From NCBI GenBank assembly GCA_903832085.1, contig CAIKZZ010000001.1, positions 62,001-126,000 on the forward strand: 64,000 bases of DNA, given 5' to 3'. A program made the position numbers and the translations under genes. This DNA comes from an uncultured Pseudomonadota bacterium. GTDB lineage: Bacteria > Pseudomonadota > Gammaproteobacteria > Steroidobacterales > Steroidobacteraceae. Below, one piece after another: positions 40,447 to 50,871 of this stretch (position 1 is its first letter; each line of letters starts with the position of its first letter). Below the pieces are notes generated by a model that had not been told where the DNA came from, did not search any database, and was given only the letters and a program-made list of their open reading frames with translations.

Positions 40447-41700
40447 CTAGTGGTGCAGAACCTCCCTTAAAAACCATTCTGCGATTGGAGCTAAAAACCA
40501 AAGCCACCCCAGATGGACCTTATTAGCTATAGCGGCAAGCGCTGCTAGGGAGATGAGACACTGGATCCAATCTGGATGCCCGAGGCCTGCGGAAAAAAGC
40601 ACGCTCGACGTCACAGTAAGTGCAAAACTCGCAATGACTCCGACGACGCTCGCCGTTACCATGCTCAGCGCGTACTCTAGTCGATGATTACCAAAGAACT
40701 CTCTGATACGTGGCGCGCCAAAAAGAACAAGTACGAACGACGGCAAAAATACTCCCCATGCCACCAGGCAGGCGGTGAGCAATGCTGCGGAAAATGGCGC
40801 CATTGATCCTGGGTTGTTCCAGCCGATGATGAATCCGTAAAACTGCAACACCAACATCAAAGGCCCAGGAGTAGTCTCCGCAAGCGCAAGCCCCGCGATG
40901 ACCTGTGACTCGCTGATCCAATGTAGAGTTGCACTAAGCTCATGATTGATATAGCCAAGTATTGAGTAGGCACCGCCAAAGGTGACAACCGCAGCAAGCG
41001 AAAATGTATGGTAGACCTGCGCAAATAAGAGTGCCCTTGGACTGCTTTTTAAGAGCACCAATGGCAACAGCCATAGAGCGAGGCCACCGCCGAGCACTCC
41101 AGCGCCCGTGCGCCAGTCAATACTGTGACGACGCCGATGCATCTGCTGCTGACACGGCCGTGCCAACAGATAAGTAACCAGAAATATTGCCGTGACCACC
41201 AGCGGAAATGGCAAGCCGACTAGTGCTACACCAATGAAGGCGCCTACGGCGACAAGGCCGAAGCTTGTTGTGGTCAATGTGCGCCTGGCAAAGCGTGAAA
41301 CTGCATCCATCAGTAAGGCAACAACCACCGCTTTCATACCCGCGGCCACTAAGACCACGGCAGGATGCGCTCCAAAAATCACAAAACCAAACGACAGAAC
41401 GAGCAACAGCAATGATCCAGGCAGCAGGAAGAGCAGGCCCATGGCCAATCCCCCACAAACGCCACGCAACCGCCAACCCATATAGATAACTAACTGCAGT
41501 GCCTCAGGACCGGGCAGTAGCATGCAGAAATTTAATGCTTGGGCGAAATCCTGTGCGTTTACCCACCGTTTTTCGTCAACTAAATCGCGATACAGTATGC
41601 CGATTTGTGCGGCAGGCCCACCAAAAGACACGCATCCAAAATGCAAGCCATAACGTAAAACAGCAGACCAAGTTGGAACTGTGAGCGGTTGCTCTGACAC
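40447..41700 (-). CDS. chrA: Chromate transporter, ChrA family
   Basis: HFGCVSFGGPAAQIGILYRDLVDEKRWVNAQDFAQALNFCMLLPGPEALQLVIYMGWRLRGVCGGLAMGLLFLLPG; tandem CHR domains. Confidence 0.95.
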   Translation of the reverse strand: MSEQPLTVPTWSAVLRYGLHFGCVSFGGPAAQIGILYRDLVDEKRWVNAQDFAQALNFCMLLPGPEALQLVIYMGWRLRGVCGGLAMGLLFLLPGSLLLLVLSFGFVIFGAHPAVVLVAAGMKAVVVALLMDAVSRFARRTLTTTSFGLVAVGAFIGVALVGLPFPLVVTAIFLVTYLLARPCQQQMHRRRHSIDWRTGAGVLGGGLALWLLPLVLLKSSPRALLFAQVYHTFSLAAVVTFGGAYSILGYINHELSATLHWISESQVIAGLALAETTPGPLMLVLQFYGFIIGWNNPGSMAPFSAALLTACLVAWGVFLPSFVLVLFGAPRIREFFGNHRLEYALSMVTASVVGVIASFALTVTSSVLFSAGLGHPDWIQCLISLAALAAIANKVHLGWLWFLAPIAEWFLREVLHH

Positions 41701-41706
41701 AAAAAC

Positions 41707-43569
41707 CTAAAACATTTCATTCGCACCAGGTGGGCGCGTCGGACCTTTACCACGAGAGACTATATGATCACCGGTGATCATTTCATCGTAGGCTTGCCCT
41801 GGGCCCACCATCGGATAAACACCCGCGTCTGGGTCAATTAGCACTTCCAGAAATGCTGGGCCTTTAAAAGCGATGAATTCTTCAACAATACGTGGCACAT
41901 CTTCTTTACGATCTAGCCGCCGTACCCATGGAAAGCCATCGGCTTCTGCCGCTTTAACGAAATCTTTTTTGTGCAGCGATTTGTCACTGGCAGATAGGCG
42001 ACCCTTAAAAAAGAGCTTTTGCCACTGTTTGACCATGCCATCGCCGAAATTATTTAGCACTACTATTTTTACTGGCAGATCGTAGGTTGTGACTGTTTCT
42101 AGTTCGCCAAGGTTCATTCGAATACTGGCATCCCCGTCAATATCAATCACGATCCGATCTGGGCGCGCGAATTGAGCGCCGATAGCGGCAGGTAATCCGA
42201 ATCCCATTGTGCCCATACTGCCTGATGTGAGCCATAAGCGCGGGCTTTTGAAATCAAAGTACTGTGCCGCCCACATTTGGTGCTGTCCCACACCCGTTGA
42301 AATGACGGCTTCGCCCCGCGTCAGTCGATTTAGCTCTTCGATCACATAGTACGGTTGAATCAGCGCACTTTCACGGTCGTAGTTCATACGATGTGTTTGC
42401 GCCAACTGTGCACAGTGGCGATGCCACTCTGACCAGTCTCGTGCAAAGTGCACGGCAAGCGCATGAGCGGTCAGCCTACGTAGCGCATCGTCAAGGCCGC
42501 CAACATAGCTAAACTGTACGCGTTTAACCTTATTAATCTCCGACGCGTCGACATCAAAATGCGCAATTGCTACAGCATTCTTGGCAAAGCGTGCCGGAAC
42601 TGCCGCGACTCGATCATCGAAACGCGCACCGAGCGTAATCAAGAAATCACAGTCATCTACCGCATAGTTAGCAAAGGCAGCGCCGTGCATGCCCAGCATT
42701 CTCATTGAATGCTCATGCATCGTATCAACAGCCCCGATCGCCATCAGCGTCGTCACGACAGGGATGCCTAGGCCATGTGCAAACGACCGTAAAGAATCTG
42801 TGGCGTTTGCGTTAATGACGCCGCCGCCCGCATAAATGAGTGGTCGCTTGGCAGCGCCCAGCAAACTGAAGAACTCTTCAATACTCGCAGGGCTTAGTTG
42901 CTGTGTTTCGACCTGCTGCAAACGGCGCCTATAGCCAGGGATCGGTAGCGTACCGCTGCCCTGAAAGACTCCCTGCCACGTCTGTATGTCTTTCGGCAGA
43001 TCCACCACCACAGGACCCGGTCGACCCGTACGCGCCAGTTCGAACGCCGTACGTATCGTTGCCTCAAGCTTGTGGGGATCAGTGACTAGGAAGACATGCT
43101 TGGCCACGGAGCCCATCAGTGCGGAAACCGGAGCCTCTTGGAACGCGTCAGAACCGATGGCGCTCGTTGGGACTTGCCCACACAACACAACCACCGGAAT
43201 GGAATCCGCCATACAGTCCCGGACTGGGGTAACGGTATTGGTAGCACCAGGCCCTGAGGTGACCACGCACACGCCCACCCGCCCGCTAGCCCGCGCGTAA
43301 CCCGCCGCCATAAAGCCGGCTCCCTGCTCATTCGCAGGGACGATTAGCGGCATGGGTCGCCGCGTTGTATCCTGATTGTGGACAAAAATGGCGTCGTAGG
43401 TCGGCAGGATCGCCCCGCCACTGTAGCCAAAAATCACGTCGACACCCTCGTCGGCGAGGACTTGGACGACCATTTCAGCCCCTGACATGGTCTGGCCAGT
43501 ACGAGGGTGCGCAGTACCCGCGGCGGCTGAGGCGCCGGCAGGAGCAGATTTGGGGGTGTGCGTAGACAT
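41707..43569 (-). CDS. ilvB: Acetolactate synthase large subunit
   Basis: GAEMVVQVLADEGVDVIFGYSGGAILPTYDAI, VCVVTSGPGATNTVTPV, ThDP motif GDASIRMNLGELETVTTYDLPVKIVVLNN. Confidence 0.96.
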   Translation of the reverse strand: MSTHTPKSAPAGASAAAGTAHPRTGQTMSGAEMVVQVLADEGVDVIFGYSGGAILPTYDAIFVHNQDTTRRPMPLIVPANEQGAGFMAAGYARASGRVGVCVVTSGPGATNTVTPVRDCMADSIPVVVLCGQVPTSAIGSDAFQEAPVSALMGSVAKHVFLVTDPHKLEATIRTAFELARTGRPGPVVVDLPKDIQTWQGVFQGSGTLPIPGYRRRLQQVETQQLSPASIEEFFSLLGAAKRPLIYAGGGVINANATDSLRSFAHGLGIPVVTTLMAIGAVDTMHEHSMRMLGMHGAAFANYAVDDCDFLITLGARFDDRVAAVPARFAKNAVAIAHFDVDASEINKVKRVQFSYVGGLDDALRRLTAHALAVHFARDWSEWHRHCAQLAQTHRMNYDRESALIQPYYVIEELNRLTRGEAVISTGVGQHQMWAAQYFDFKSPRLWLTSGSMGTMGFGLPAAIGAQFARPDRIVIDIDGDASIRMNLGELETVTTYDLPVKIVVLNNFGDGMVKQWQKLFFKGRLSASDKSLHKKDFVKAAEADGFPWVRRLDRKEDVPRIVEEFIAFKGPAFLEVLIDPDAGVYPMVGPGQAYDEMITGDHIVSRGKGPTRPPGANEMF

Positions 43570-43664
43570 TAGAGCGAGATTAGCAATCGGCGGCAGCTAC
43601 GTCCATGGACTATAAAAAAAAGCACGGTATGCTGTGGGTCAACTTCTGAACGATCGACAACCGC

Positions 43665-44138
43665 ATGCGCCATATCATCGCCATTCTGTTACAAAATGAA
43701 GCTGGGGCCTTAAGCCGCGTAGCGAACCTATTCTCGACCCGGGGATACAACATTGAGTCGCTGGCCGTCGCGCCTACCGACGACCCTACCGTCTCTCGAT
43801 TAACCCTAGTAACCACTGGCAATGACGCTGTCATTGCTCAGATTGGTAGCCAGCTGCGCAAGCTCATTGATGTCGTCGACGTCATGGATCTAACCGAAGG
43901 GGCTCACTTTGAGCGCGAACTGCTGCTACTCAAATTAAAAGCGAAGCCCTCGCAGTTACAGGCTCTGCAAGAGCTAGTGGCGGCGACAATGGGCCATGTC
44001 CTTTCCAACGAATCCCATAGTTTTGTGATTGAACTAACCAGCAGTGAAGCCCAAGTATCCAGATTTCTTGCGCAAGTCGCTGAATATGCAGAAATCCTTG
44101 AGGTAGTACGTAGCGGCGCTCTAGGCATTGCCCACTAG
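43665..44138 (+). CDS. ilvN: Acetolactate synthase small subunit
   Basis: RHIIAILLQNEAGALSRVANLFSTRGYNIESLAVAPTDDPTVSRLTLVTTG; IlvN/IlvH ACT domain. Confidence 0.95.
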   Translation: MRHIIAILLQNEAGALSRVANLFSTRGYNIESLAVAPTDDPTVSRLTLVTTGNDAVIAQIGSQLRKLIDVVDVMDLTEGAHFERELLLLKLKAKPSQLQALQELVAATMGHVLSNESHSFVIELTSSEAQVSRFLAQVAEYAEILEVVRSGALGIAH

Positions 44139-44175
44139 TAGCGAGGACTTGGTAAAAATGTCCTGTTACTGCTGA

Positions 44176-44604
44176 TCAAGTTAAGGCTGTCACTGCCTCG
44201 CGAATGACCTCTGGGACCGGGACGACTTTGCGGGTGAGTGCGTCTACATAGACATGCACAAACCGACCAACCGCTGCAGAATCTGTAGATGCACCGCCAA
44301 ATAGGCCAACCTGGTAAATCACACTCGACGTGCCCAGCTTCTCAAGTCGTAAGCCCACATCGACCGATTCGGGAAACGACAGCGGTTTCAGAAAACGGCA
44401 ACTCGTTTCCGCTACCAAGCCGATAGCCCCCAGGAGCCGCGTGTCGCTACCAGTCGCCTGCATTAAGTACGAATTCACTGCCGTATCAAAATACGAGTAA
44501 TACACTGCATTATTGACGTGTCCGTAGGAATCGTTATCCATCCAACGAGTCGTCACCGTTTTAAATATTTTATAAGCCGCCCGACTTGTGACCAAAGCAT
44601 CCAC
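44176..44604 (-). CDS. Acyl-CoA thioesterase (4HBT/YbgC type)
   Basis: VTTRWMDNDSYGHVNNAVYYSYFDTAVNSYL. Confidence 0.9.
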   Translation of the reverse strand: MDALVTSRAAYKIFKTVTTRWMDNDSYGHVNNAVYYSYFDTAVNSYLMQATGSDTRLLGAIGLVAETSCRFLKPLSFPESVDVGLRLEKLGTSSVIYQVGLFGGASTDSAAVGRFVHVYVDALTRKVVPVPEVIREAVTALT

Positions 44605-44681
44605 GGTAAACTACCTATGAACCCAACAATGCGCTCAAGACTACCAGAGAGCCCAAATATTGCTATTGGCAGGCACCTGTT

Positions 44682-45809
44682 ATGAAGATTCGCGCAGCTG
44701 TACTTGATCGATCCGGATGCAGCAAGCCCTACGCTCGGAGCAAACCGCTACGCATTGCTGAGGTCGATCTAGAGCCGCCCGGACCGGGTGAAGTATTGGT
44801 ACGAATCCGCGCTGTTGGTTTATGCCATTCCGATCTGTCAGTTATCGATGGCACCAGACCGCGGCCATTGCCGATGGTCATTGGCCACGAAGCTGCGGGC
44901 ATAGTCGAATCGATCGGTCCTGGGGTGACAGATCTCACCGTAGGTACTCACGTCGTATCGGCTTTCGTGCCGAGCTGCGGTCACTGCGCTCCATGTGCCA
45001 ATAACCGCCCTGCTCTATGTGAGCCCGGATTTGTGTCAAATAGTGCTGGAACACTGTTTTCTGGATCACGCCGCCTGTCTGAAAACCACATAGCACTCCA
45101 TCACCATTTAGGAGTCTCCGGGTTTGCCACATACGCGGTGATATCAAGAACAAGCCTGGTAGCAATTGACCCCACTCTGCCTTTTGAGGAAGCGGCCATT
45201 TTTGGCTGCGCCATCATCACCGGGGTCGGAGCAGTCGCAAACACGGCCAAGTTGCCGGCTGGTGCAAGCGTCGCCATTGTAGGTCTAGGTGGCGTCGGTC
45301 TCGCCTCATTATTAGGAGCCCGCGCCCTAAATGCTGGCAATATTATTGCGATCGATCCGGATAAAAAGAAACGCAGACTCGCTGAAGAGTTGGGAGCCAC
45401 TCATGTATTTGATCCGACCGAATCAAATACGACTCAAAACATCAAACAGCTACTGCGGGGAGGCGCAGATTACGCCTTCGAGATGGCCGGCAACGTTGCG
45501 GCCTTAGAGCTCGCATTTGCAGTCACCGGCCGGGGAGGCACAACCATTTCTGCAGGACTCGCCGCACCCGATGCGCGCTTCCCTCTACCCCAAACACAAC
45601 TGGTCGCCGAAGAACGCACCCTGAAAGGCAGTTATCTCGGCAGCTGCGTCCCAGAGCGCGACATCCCCTTATACATTTCCTGGTATCGCAGCGGTCGGCT
45701 ACCAATTACTAAACTACTTGATCAAAGTCTAAAGCTCGAAGAACTCAATGAAGCTTTCGATCGACTCGCCAGTGGTACTGCACTGCGACAGATCGTCTTA
45801 CCAGATTAA
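44682..45809 (+). CDS. Zinc-dependent alcohol dehydrogenase
   Basis: [38 protein letters not shown], structural Zn [21 protein letters not shown]. Confidence 0.94.
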   Translation: MKIRAAVLDRSGCSKPYARSKPLRIAEVDLEPPGPGEVLVRIRAVGLCHSDLSVIDGTRPRPLPMVIGHEAAGIVESIGPGVTDLTVGTHVVSAFVPSCGHCAPCANNRPALCEPGFVSNSAGTLFSGSRRLSENHIALHHHLGVSGFATYAVISRTSLVAIDPTLPFEEAAIFGCAIITGVGAVANTAKLPAGASVAIVGLGGVGLASLLGARALNAGNIIAIDPDKKKRRLAEELGATHVFDPTESNTTQNIKQLLRGGADYAFEMAGNVAALELAFAVTGRGGTTISAGLAAPDARFPLPQTQLVAEERTLKGSYLGSCVPERDIPLYISWYRSGRLPITKLLDQSLKLEELNEAFDRLASGTALRQIVLPD

Positions 45810-46783
45810 CCTGGCAATAGGATAACCGAGCCAGTTGTACGCCGAGCCTCCAGATCAATGTGAGCTTGTCGCGCATCCGCCAACGGATAGCTATTATCAA
45901 TTCGCACCTTGACGATCCCCTGACCTACCACCCCGAACAATGAGCTAGCGGCACGCTTAAGGTCAGCTTTGCTTGCTATGTAATGAAATAGGCTCGGCCG
46001 TGTCAGAAAAAGCGATCCACGTTTTGTGAGCTCCAGAGGCGCAACAGGGGACACCGGTCCCGATGCGTTGCCATAGCTCACCATCAATCCAAGCGGCGCC
46101 AAACAATCTAACGAAGCCTCAAACGTATCTTTACCAACGGCGTCATACACTACAGCAACACCTTTGCCCTTAGTACGTGCACGGACCTGTGGCACCAAAT
46201 CGTTGGCGCTGCTCAAAATAACGTCGTTAGCACCATGCGCTATGGCAATTTTCGCTTTTTCCTCACTGCCGACAACACCAATAACATGTGCTCCCAAATA
46301 CCGAGCCCACTGTACTAGTAACAAACCCACGCCGCCTGCAGCCGCATGAATCACGATCGGCTCACGTTTTTTAAGCTTATGAGTACGATGCAGCAAGTAG
46401 TAAGCCGTCATTCCTTTGAGCATGATTCCCGCAGCTTGTGCATCGGAAATACCATCAGGAATTTTCACCAAGCGATCCACAGGCACATGGCGCGCCTCGG
46501 CATAGGACCCAGGGGTCGCGAGTACATAAGCCACTCGATCACCAGGGGCAAAGCCCTTAACTCCGGCGCCTACAGCCTCGATGACTCCGGCCGCTTCACG
46601 ACCTAAGCACAGTGGCAATTTTGCTGCATACAGCCCTGTGCGGTCATATACATCAATGTAGTTGACCCCAATTGCGGTGTGCTTCACCTTCGCTTCATTG
46701 CGCTTTAACCGCGGCAGCTCAAACTCGCTCCATTGCAATACTTCTGGCCCACCGGTTCGGTGCATCAAAATTCCACGAGTCAT
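45806..46783 (-). CDS. Quinone oxidoreductase (zeta-crystallin-like)
   Basis: GVNYIDVYDRTGLYAAKLPLCLGREAAGVIEAVGAGV, IHAAAGGVGLLLVQWARYLGAHVIGVV. Confidence 0.94.
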   Translation of the reverse strand: MTRGILMHRTGGPEVLQWSEFELPRLKRNEAKVKHTAIGVNYIDVYDRTGLYAAKLPLCLGREAAGVIEAVGAGVKGFAPGDRVAYVLATPGSYAEARHVPVDRLVKIPDGISDAQAAGIMLKGMTAYYLLHRTHKLKKREPIVIHAAAGGVGLLLVQWARYLGAHVIGVVGSEEKAKIAIAHGANDVILSSANDLVPQVRARTKGKGVAVVYDAVGKDTFEASLDCLAPLGLMVSYGNASGPVSPVAPLELTKRGSLFLTRPSLFHYIASKADLKRAASSLFGVVGQGIVKVRIDNSYPLADARQAHIDLEARRTTGSVILLPG

Positions 46784-46816
46784 TAACTACTCCAATAGCA
46801 ACCATTAACGTGCCGG

Positions 46817-47185
46817 TTATTGTTCCAGCCGGTTTTCCACAAGCACTAATTCTTGGACGATGCGTCCATTTAGCAAATGCTCATGAATAATTTTTTCGAG
46901 ATTGTCGACCGTACAATCGCGGTACCAAACCCCCTCGGGGTAGACCACTGCAACCGGCCCTGCTTTACACACCCTTAAACACGCAGCGCGCGTACGCAAT
47001 ACCCCACCAACGGTATCCACAACGCCTAATTCTTTCAGTCGTCGCTTTAAGAAAGTCCACGCATTACTACTAGACTCGTCAGTTGCACATTTGCCGCCAC
47101 CCACACACAGCACGATGTGGCGCCGTGCACTCGATAACTGAAGCGCCTCAAGCGTGCTACGCAATGACGAGCCCGATTCATTCAT
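46817..47185 (-). CDS. Thioredoxin-like (2Fe-2S) ferredoxin domain protein
   Basis: [32 protein letters not shown]...[30 protein letters not shown]. Confidence 0.9.
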   Translation of the reverse strand: MNESGSSLRSTLEALQLSSARRHIVLCVGGGKCATDESSSNAWTFLKRRLKELGVVDTVGGVLRTRAACLRVCKAGPVAVVYPEGVWYRDCTVDNLEKIIHEHLLNGRIVQELVLVENRLEQ

Positions 47186-47224
47186 CGCATAAGCTCATAG
47201 AGTCTGGCGGTGCGTTCACACTAA

Positions 47225-47581
<357 letters not shown>

Positions 47582-47777
47582 TCACCGATAATTTGACTAA
47601 AATGCGCTAGTGGCATTGACAGTCTGGGCATGGGTTTCAACATCGAATCATTGTAAATCATATGCTTAGCAGTTACAGCAGCGATTGCGGGCGCCGCCCG
47701 GTGGTCAAACGCTTGAATTTCAACGGGTCTTTTTCCGAGGCTAAACAGCGGGTAGGGAAATTGCTCTATTGCATAGT

Positions 47778-47799
47778 GACACTACCGATATAGAGTGTC
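47778..47799. promoter_or_regulatory. Inverted repeat GACACT-N10-AGTGTC, possible operator
   Basis: Perfect 6-bp arms at 47778-47783 and 47794-47799, about 24 bp upstream of the 47823 ATG. Confidence 0.3.
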
Positions 47800-47822
47800 G
47801 GTCAGATTTAGGAAGGGTTTAG

Positions 47823-49052
47823 ATGAAAGATCACTATGTCATCGTTGGTGCCGGCCAGGTCGCAGCACAGACTCTTGATAGCTTGCGGCGTGGCGGCCAT
47901 ACAGGCCAAGTCACAATTATTGGCGATGAGGCAGAAATTCCGTACCAGCGTCCGCCACTGTCAAAAAAGTTCTTGGCTGGTGAACTCGCGGTTGAGCGTC
48001 TGTATGTGAAGCCTGCGACGTTTTACGTACATCCGAACACGGAGCTTCGCCTTGGTGTGCGAGCAGAACAGCTCGATATCTCGCGCAAAACTGTCTCATT
48101 ATCGGATGGGGATGAGTTGCTATATGAGCGACTGCTCCTAGCTACCGGCACGACACCACGTAAAATCACGGTCCCCGGGAATGACCTCGCAGGGGTGCAT
48201 TATCTGCGGTCAGTAGCTGACGTGGATCGCATTCGTGCTGAATTACCCACTGTTGAGCACGTCGTCGTCATCGGGGGCGGATACATCGGTCTTGAGGTTG
48301 CGGCAACCTGTCGTCAGCTTGGCAAAAAAGTTACCGTCCTTGAGATGGCCGATCGCGTGATGAATCGGGTGGTAGCGCCAGAAATATCTACCTTCTATGC
48401 CGAGGCACACGCCAAGCAAGGGGTACACATTCACACGCAGGCTCTTGTCAGTGCCATACATGCCTCTACAAAAAATCCGGGCCGGGTCGCCGCTGTAGAA
48501 ACGCTCGGTGGCCAATCCTTCCCTGCGGATCTCGTGGTTGTCGGTATTGGCGTTTTGCCTGTCACCTCACTTGCGGCGCGTGCTGGCATTGCCTGTGAAA
48601 ACGGTATTGCAGTCGATGAGTACTGTCGCACGAGTGATAGGGACGTTTTTGCAGCAGGCGATTGTGCGAATCACCCGAGCCTGCGCTATGGACGACGGGT
48701 TCGTTTAGAGTCGGTCGATAATGCTTTCGAGCAAGCAAAAACCGCTGCGGCAAACATGCTAGGGGCGTCCCAAATTCACGATCGAATTCCATGGTTTTGG
48801 TCGGACCAGTTCGATCTTAAGTTATTGATTGTTGGGCTAAATTTTGACTATGACCAAGTTATTCTACGCGGTGATCCAGCATCAAATAGCTTCTCTTGTT
48901 GCTACCTCAGGGGTCAGGAACTGCTTGCACTGGACTGTATCAATAGCCCAAAAGATTACATGGCGGCAAAGAAGCTCATTCAAGACCGGCAACACTGCGA
49001 TCTTGGGCGGTTGGCCGATAGCTCCATCGGTTTAAAAGACACTGTTTTATAA
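47823..49052 (+). CDS. FAD/NAD(P)-dependent ferredoxin reductase family protein
   Basis: YVIVGAGQVAAQTLDSLRRGG, EIPYQRPPLSKKFLAGE, VVVIGGGYIGLEVAATCRQLGKKVTVLE, VFAAGDCANHPS. Confidence 0.94.
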   Translation: MKDHYVIVGAGQVAAQTLDSLRRGGHTGQVTIIGDEAEIPYQRPPLSKKFLAGELAVERLYVKPATFYVHPNTELRLGVRAEQLDISRKTVSLSDGDELLYERLLLATGTTPRKITVPGNDLAGVHYLRSVADVDRIRAELPTVEHVVVIGGGYIGLEVAATCRQLGKKVTVLEMADRVMNRVVAPEISTFYAEAHAKQGVHIHTQALVSAIHASTKNPGRVAAVETLGGQSFPADLVVVGIGVLPVTSLAARAGIACENGIAVDEYCRTSDRDVFAAGDCANHPSLRYGRRVRLESVDNAFEQAKTAAANMLGASQIHDRIPWFWSDQFDLKLLIVGLNFDYDQVILRGDPASNSFSCCYLRGQELLALDCINSPKDYMAAKKLIQDRQHCDLGRLADSSIGLKDTVL

Positions 49053-49125
49053 GCATGAGTGGATTTGCTGCGGTGCAAGAAACAGCTAAACTGGCGTCAT
49101 TCTCAAGATCGTTACTTGGAAAACC

Positions 49126-50865
49126 ATGTCCGGCGCACCCACCACGACCAACGTCACCGCTCCTAGCAGCGACGCGATCGATCAGGCGTTCAAGGCGGCC
49201 CTTAGCAAGCTGACCGGTGGTATTGCGCCTGGGCCATTTGTGAACGCCTGGGCAGCTTGGGCCGGTCAGCTGGCCGCCTCCCCGACGCGGCAAGCAGAAC
49301 TCTGGCACGCCGCTATGCAAACCACCGTCGACAATCTCGGTTTTGCCAGCCGTGCACTGTCCGGACAACCACTGTCGCCGAGCGATGGAGCGACCCACGC
49401 ACCCGATGCCCGCTTTACAGGGGATGCATGGCAACAGTTTCCATTCAATGTGTGGGCGCGCACCTACCAAAATGGCGCCGCGCTACTCGAACAACTCCCC
49501 CAAAACCTGCGCGATCTTAAAGACGAACAGACGTCCCTCATCGACTTCACCGTTCGTCAGTGGTTAGACGCTTTAGCCCCTAGTAATTATTTGGCCACAA
49601 ACCCCGAACTGCTGGAACTGACTCGAGCCGAAGGAGGCCAAAACCTACTACGGGGGGCGCAAAACTTTATTGAAGATCTGACGAGAACAATACAAAAGCG
49701 CGCCGCCGTGGGAACCGAGGCATTTGAGCCTGGCAAAGGCGTGGCTCTCACCGGAGGCAAAGTCGTATTTAGAAACTCCCTAATGGAGCTTATCCAATAC
49801 GCACCTACCACAGCCGATGTGCATGCACAGCCAATACTTATCGTGCCTGCTTGGATCATGAAGTACTACATTCTGGATCTATCCCCAAAAAATTCTATGG
49901 TGAAGTACCTTGTGGACCACGGCTATACCGTGTTCATGATCTCTTGGAAAAATCCCGACGCTGCAGATCGAGATTTTTCTATGGACGATTATCTTGATTT
50001 AGGAATCAAGAGCGCATTGACGGCCATCACCAACATCGTTCCTGACGAGCCCGTCCACACAGTCGGCTATTGTATTGGTGGCACGTTGCTTGCAATCGGC
50101 GCCGCCGCACTCGCGCGCGATTCAGATCCGCGAATTGCGAGCATGTCACTATTCGCGGCACAAACTGATTTCTCTGAGCCCGGGGAATTATCACTTTTTA
50201 TTAACCGTGATCAGCTCACACTGCTCCAAGCCCAGATGAACGAAAAGGGCGTATTGGATAGCCAACAAATGAGTGGCGCCTTCATGATGCTGCGACCGAG
50301 GGATCTCATCTGGCAGCCCCTACTCAACAGCTACATCAAAGGCCATAGAGACCAGATGATCGATCTCATGGCATGGAATTCAGATGGCACGCGCATGCCA
50401 TACCGTATGCACACTGAGTATCTTTATCGGCTCTATCTAGATAATGAACTTGCTACCGGGCGATTCCCGGTCAACGGCATGCCGGTGCAACTATCTGACA
50501 TACGTCTGCCGACCTTTGTCGTCGGCACTGAAACAGACCATGTAGCACCATGGAAAAGCGTCTACAAGATTAATAGATTGATACGGTCTTGTGATCTGAC
50601 ATTCCTACTCACCAGCGGCGGCCATAACGCGGGCATCATCAGCGGCCCTGCTCATCCGAAGAGAAAATATCGTCTCAGCAACCACACCACCCTCACGCCA
50701 CCGTCGGATGCTGATGATTGGCTGAAAAATACTCCCCTCCAGGCGGGCTCGTGGTGGCCAGCTTGGGAACAGTGGTTAGCAACGCGCGCTGGGGCACGGA
50801 TAAGGCCCCCGAGGATGGGCAACGCGCTATGCGATGCCCCGGGGCAGTACGTACTCACGCGGTAA
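49126..50865 (+). CDS. phaC: Class I poly(R)-hydroxyalkanoic acid synthase
   Basis: VPAWIMKYYILDLSPKNSMVKYLVDHGYTVFMISWKNPD, lipase-box-like GYCIGGTLLAIGAAAL, SGGHNAGIISGP. Confidence 0.95.
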   Translation: MSGAPTTTNVTAPSSDAIDQAFKAALSKLTGGIAPGPFVNAWAAWAGQLAASPTRQAELWHAAMQTTVDNLGFASRALSGQPLSPSDGATHAPDARFTGDAWQQFPFNVWARTYQNGAALLEQLPQNLRDLKDEQTSLIDFTVRQWLDALAPSNYLATNPELLELTRAEGGQNLLRGAQNFIEDLTRTIQKRAAVGTEAFEPGKGVALTGGKVVFRNSLMELIQYAPTTADVHAQPILIVPAWIMKYYILDLSPKNSMVKYLVDHGYTVFMISWKNPDAADRDFSMDDYLDLGIKSALTAITNIVPDEPVHTVGYCIGGTLLAIGAAALARDSDPRIASMSLFAAQTDFSEPGELSLFINRDQLTLLQAQMNEKGVLDSQQMSGAFMMLRPRDLIWQPLLNSYIKGHRDQMIDLMAWNSDGTRMPYRMHTEYLYRLYLDNELATGRFPVNGMPVQLSDIRLPTFVVGTETDHVAPWKSVYKINRLIRSCDLTFLLTSGGHNAGIISGPAHPKRKYRLSNHTTLTPPSDADDWLKNTPLQAGSWWPAWEQWLATRAGARIRPPRMGNALCDAPGQYVLTR

Positions 50866-50871
50866 GCCGCT

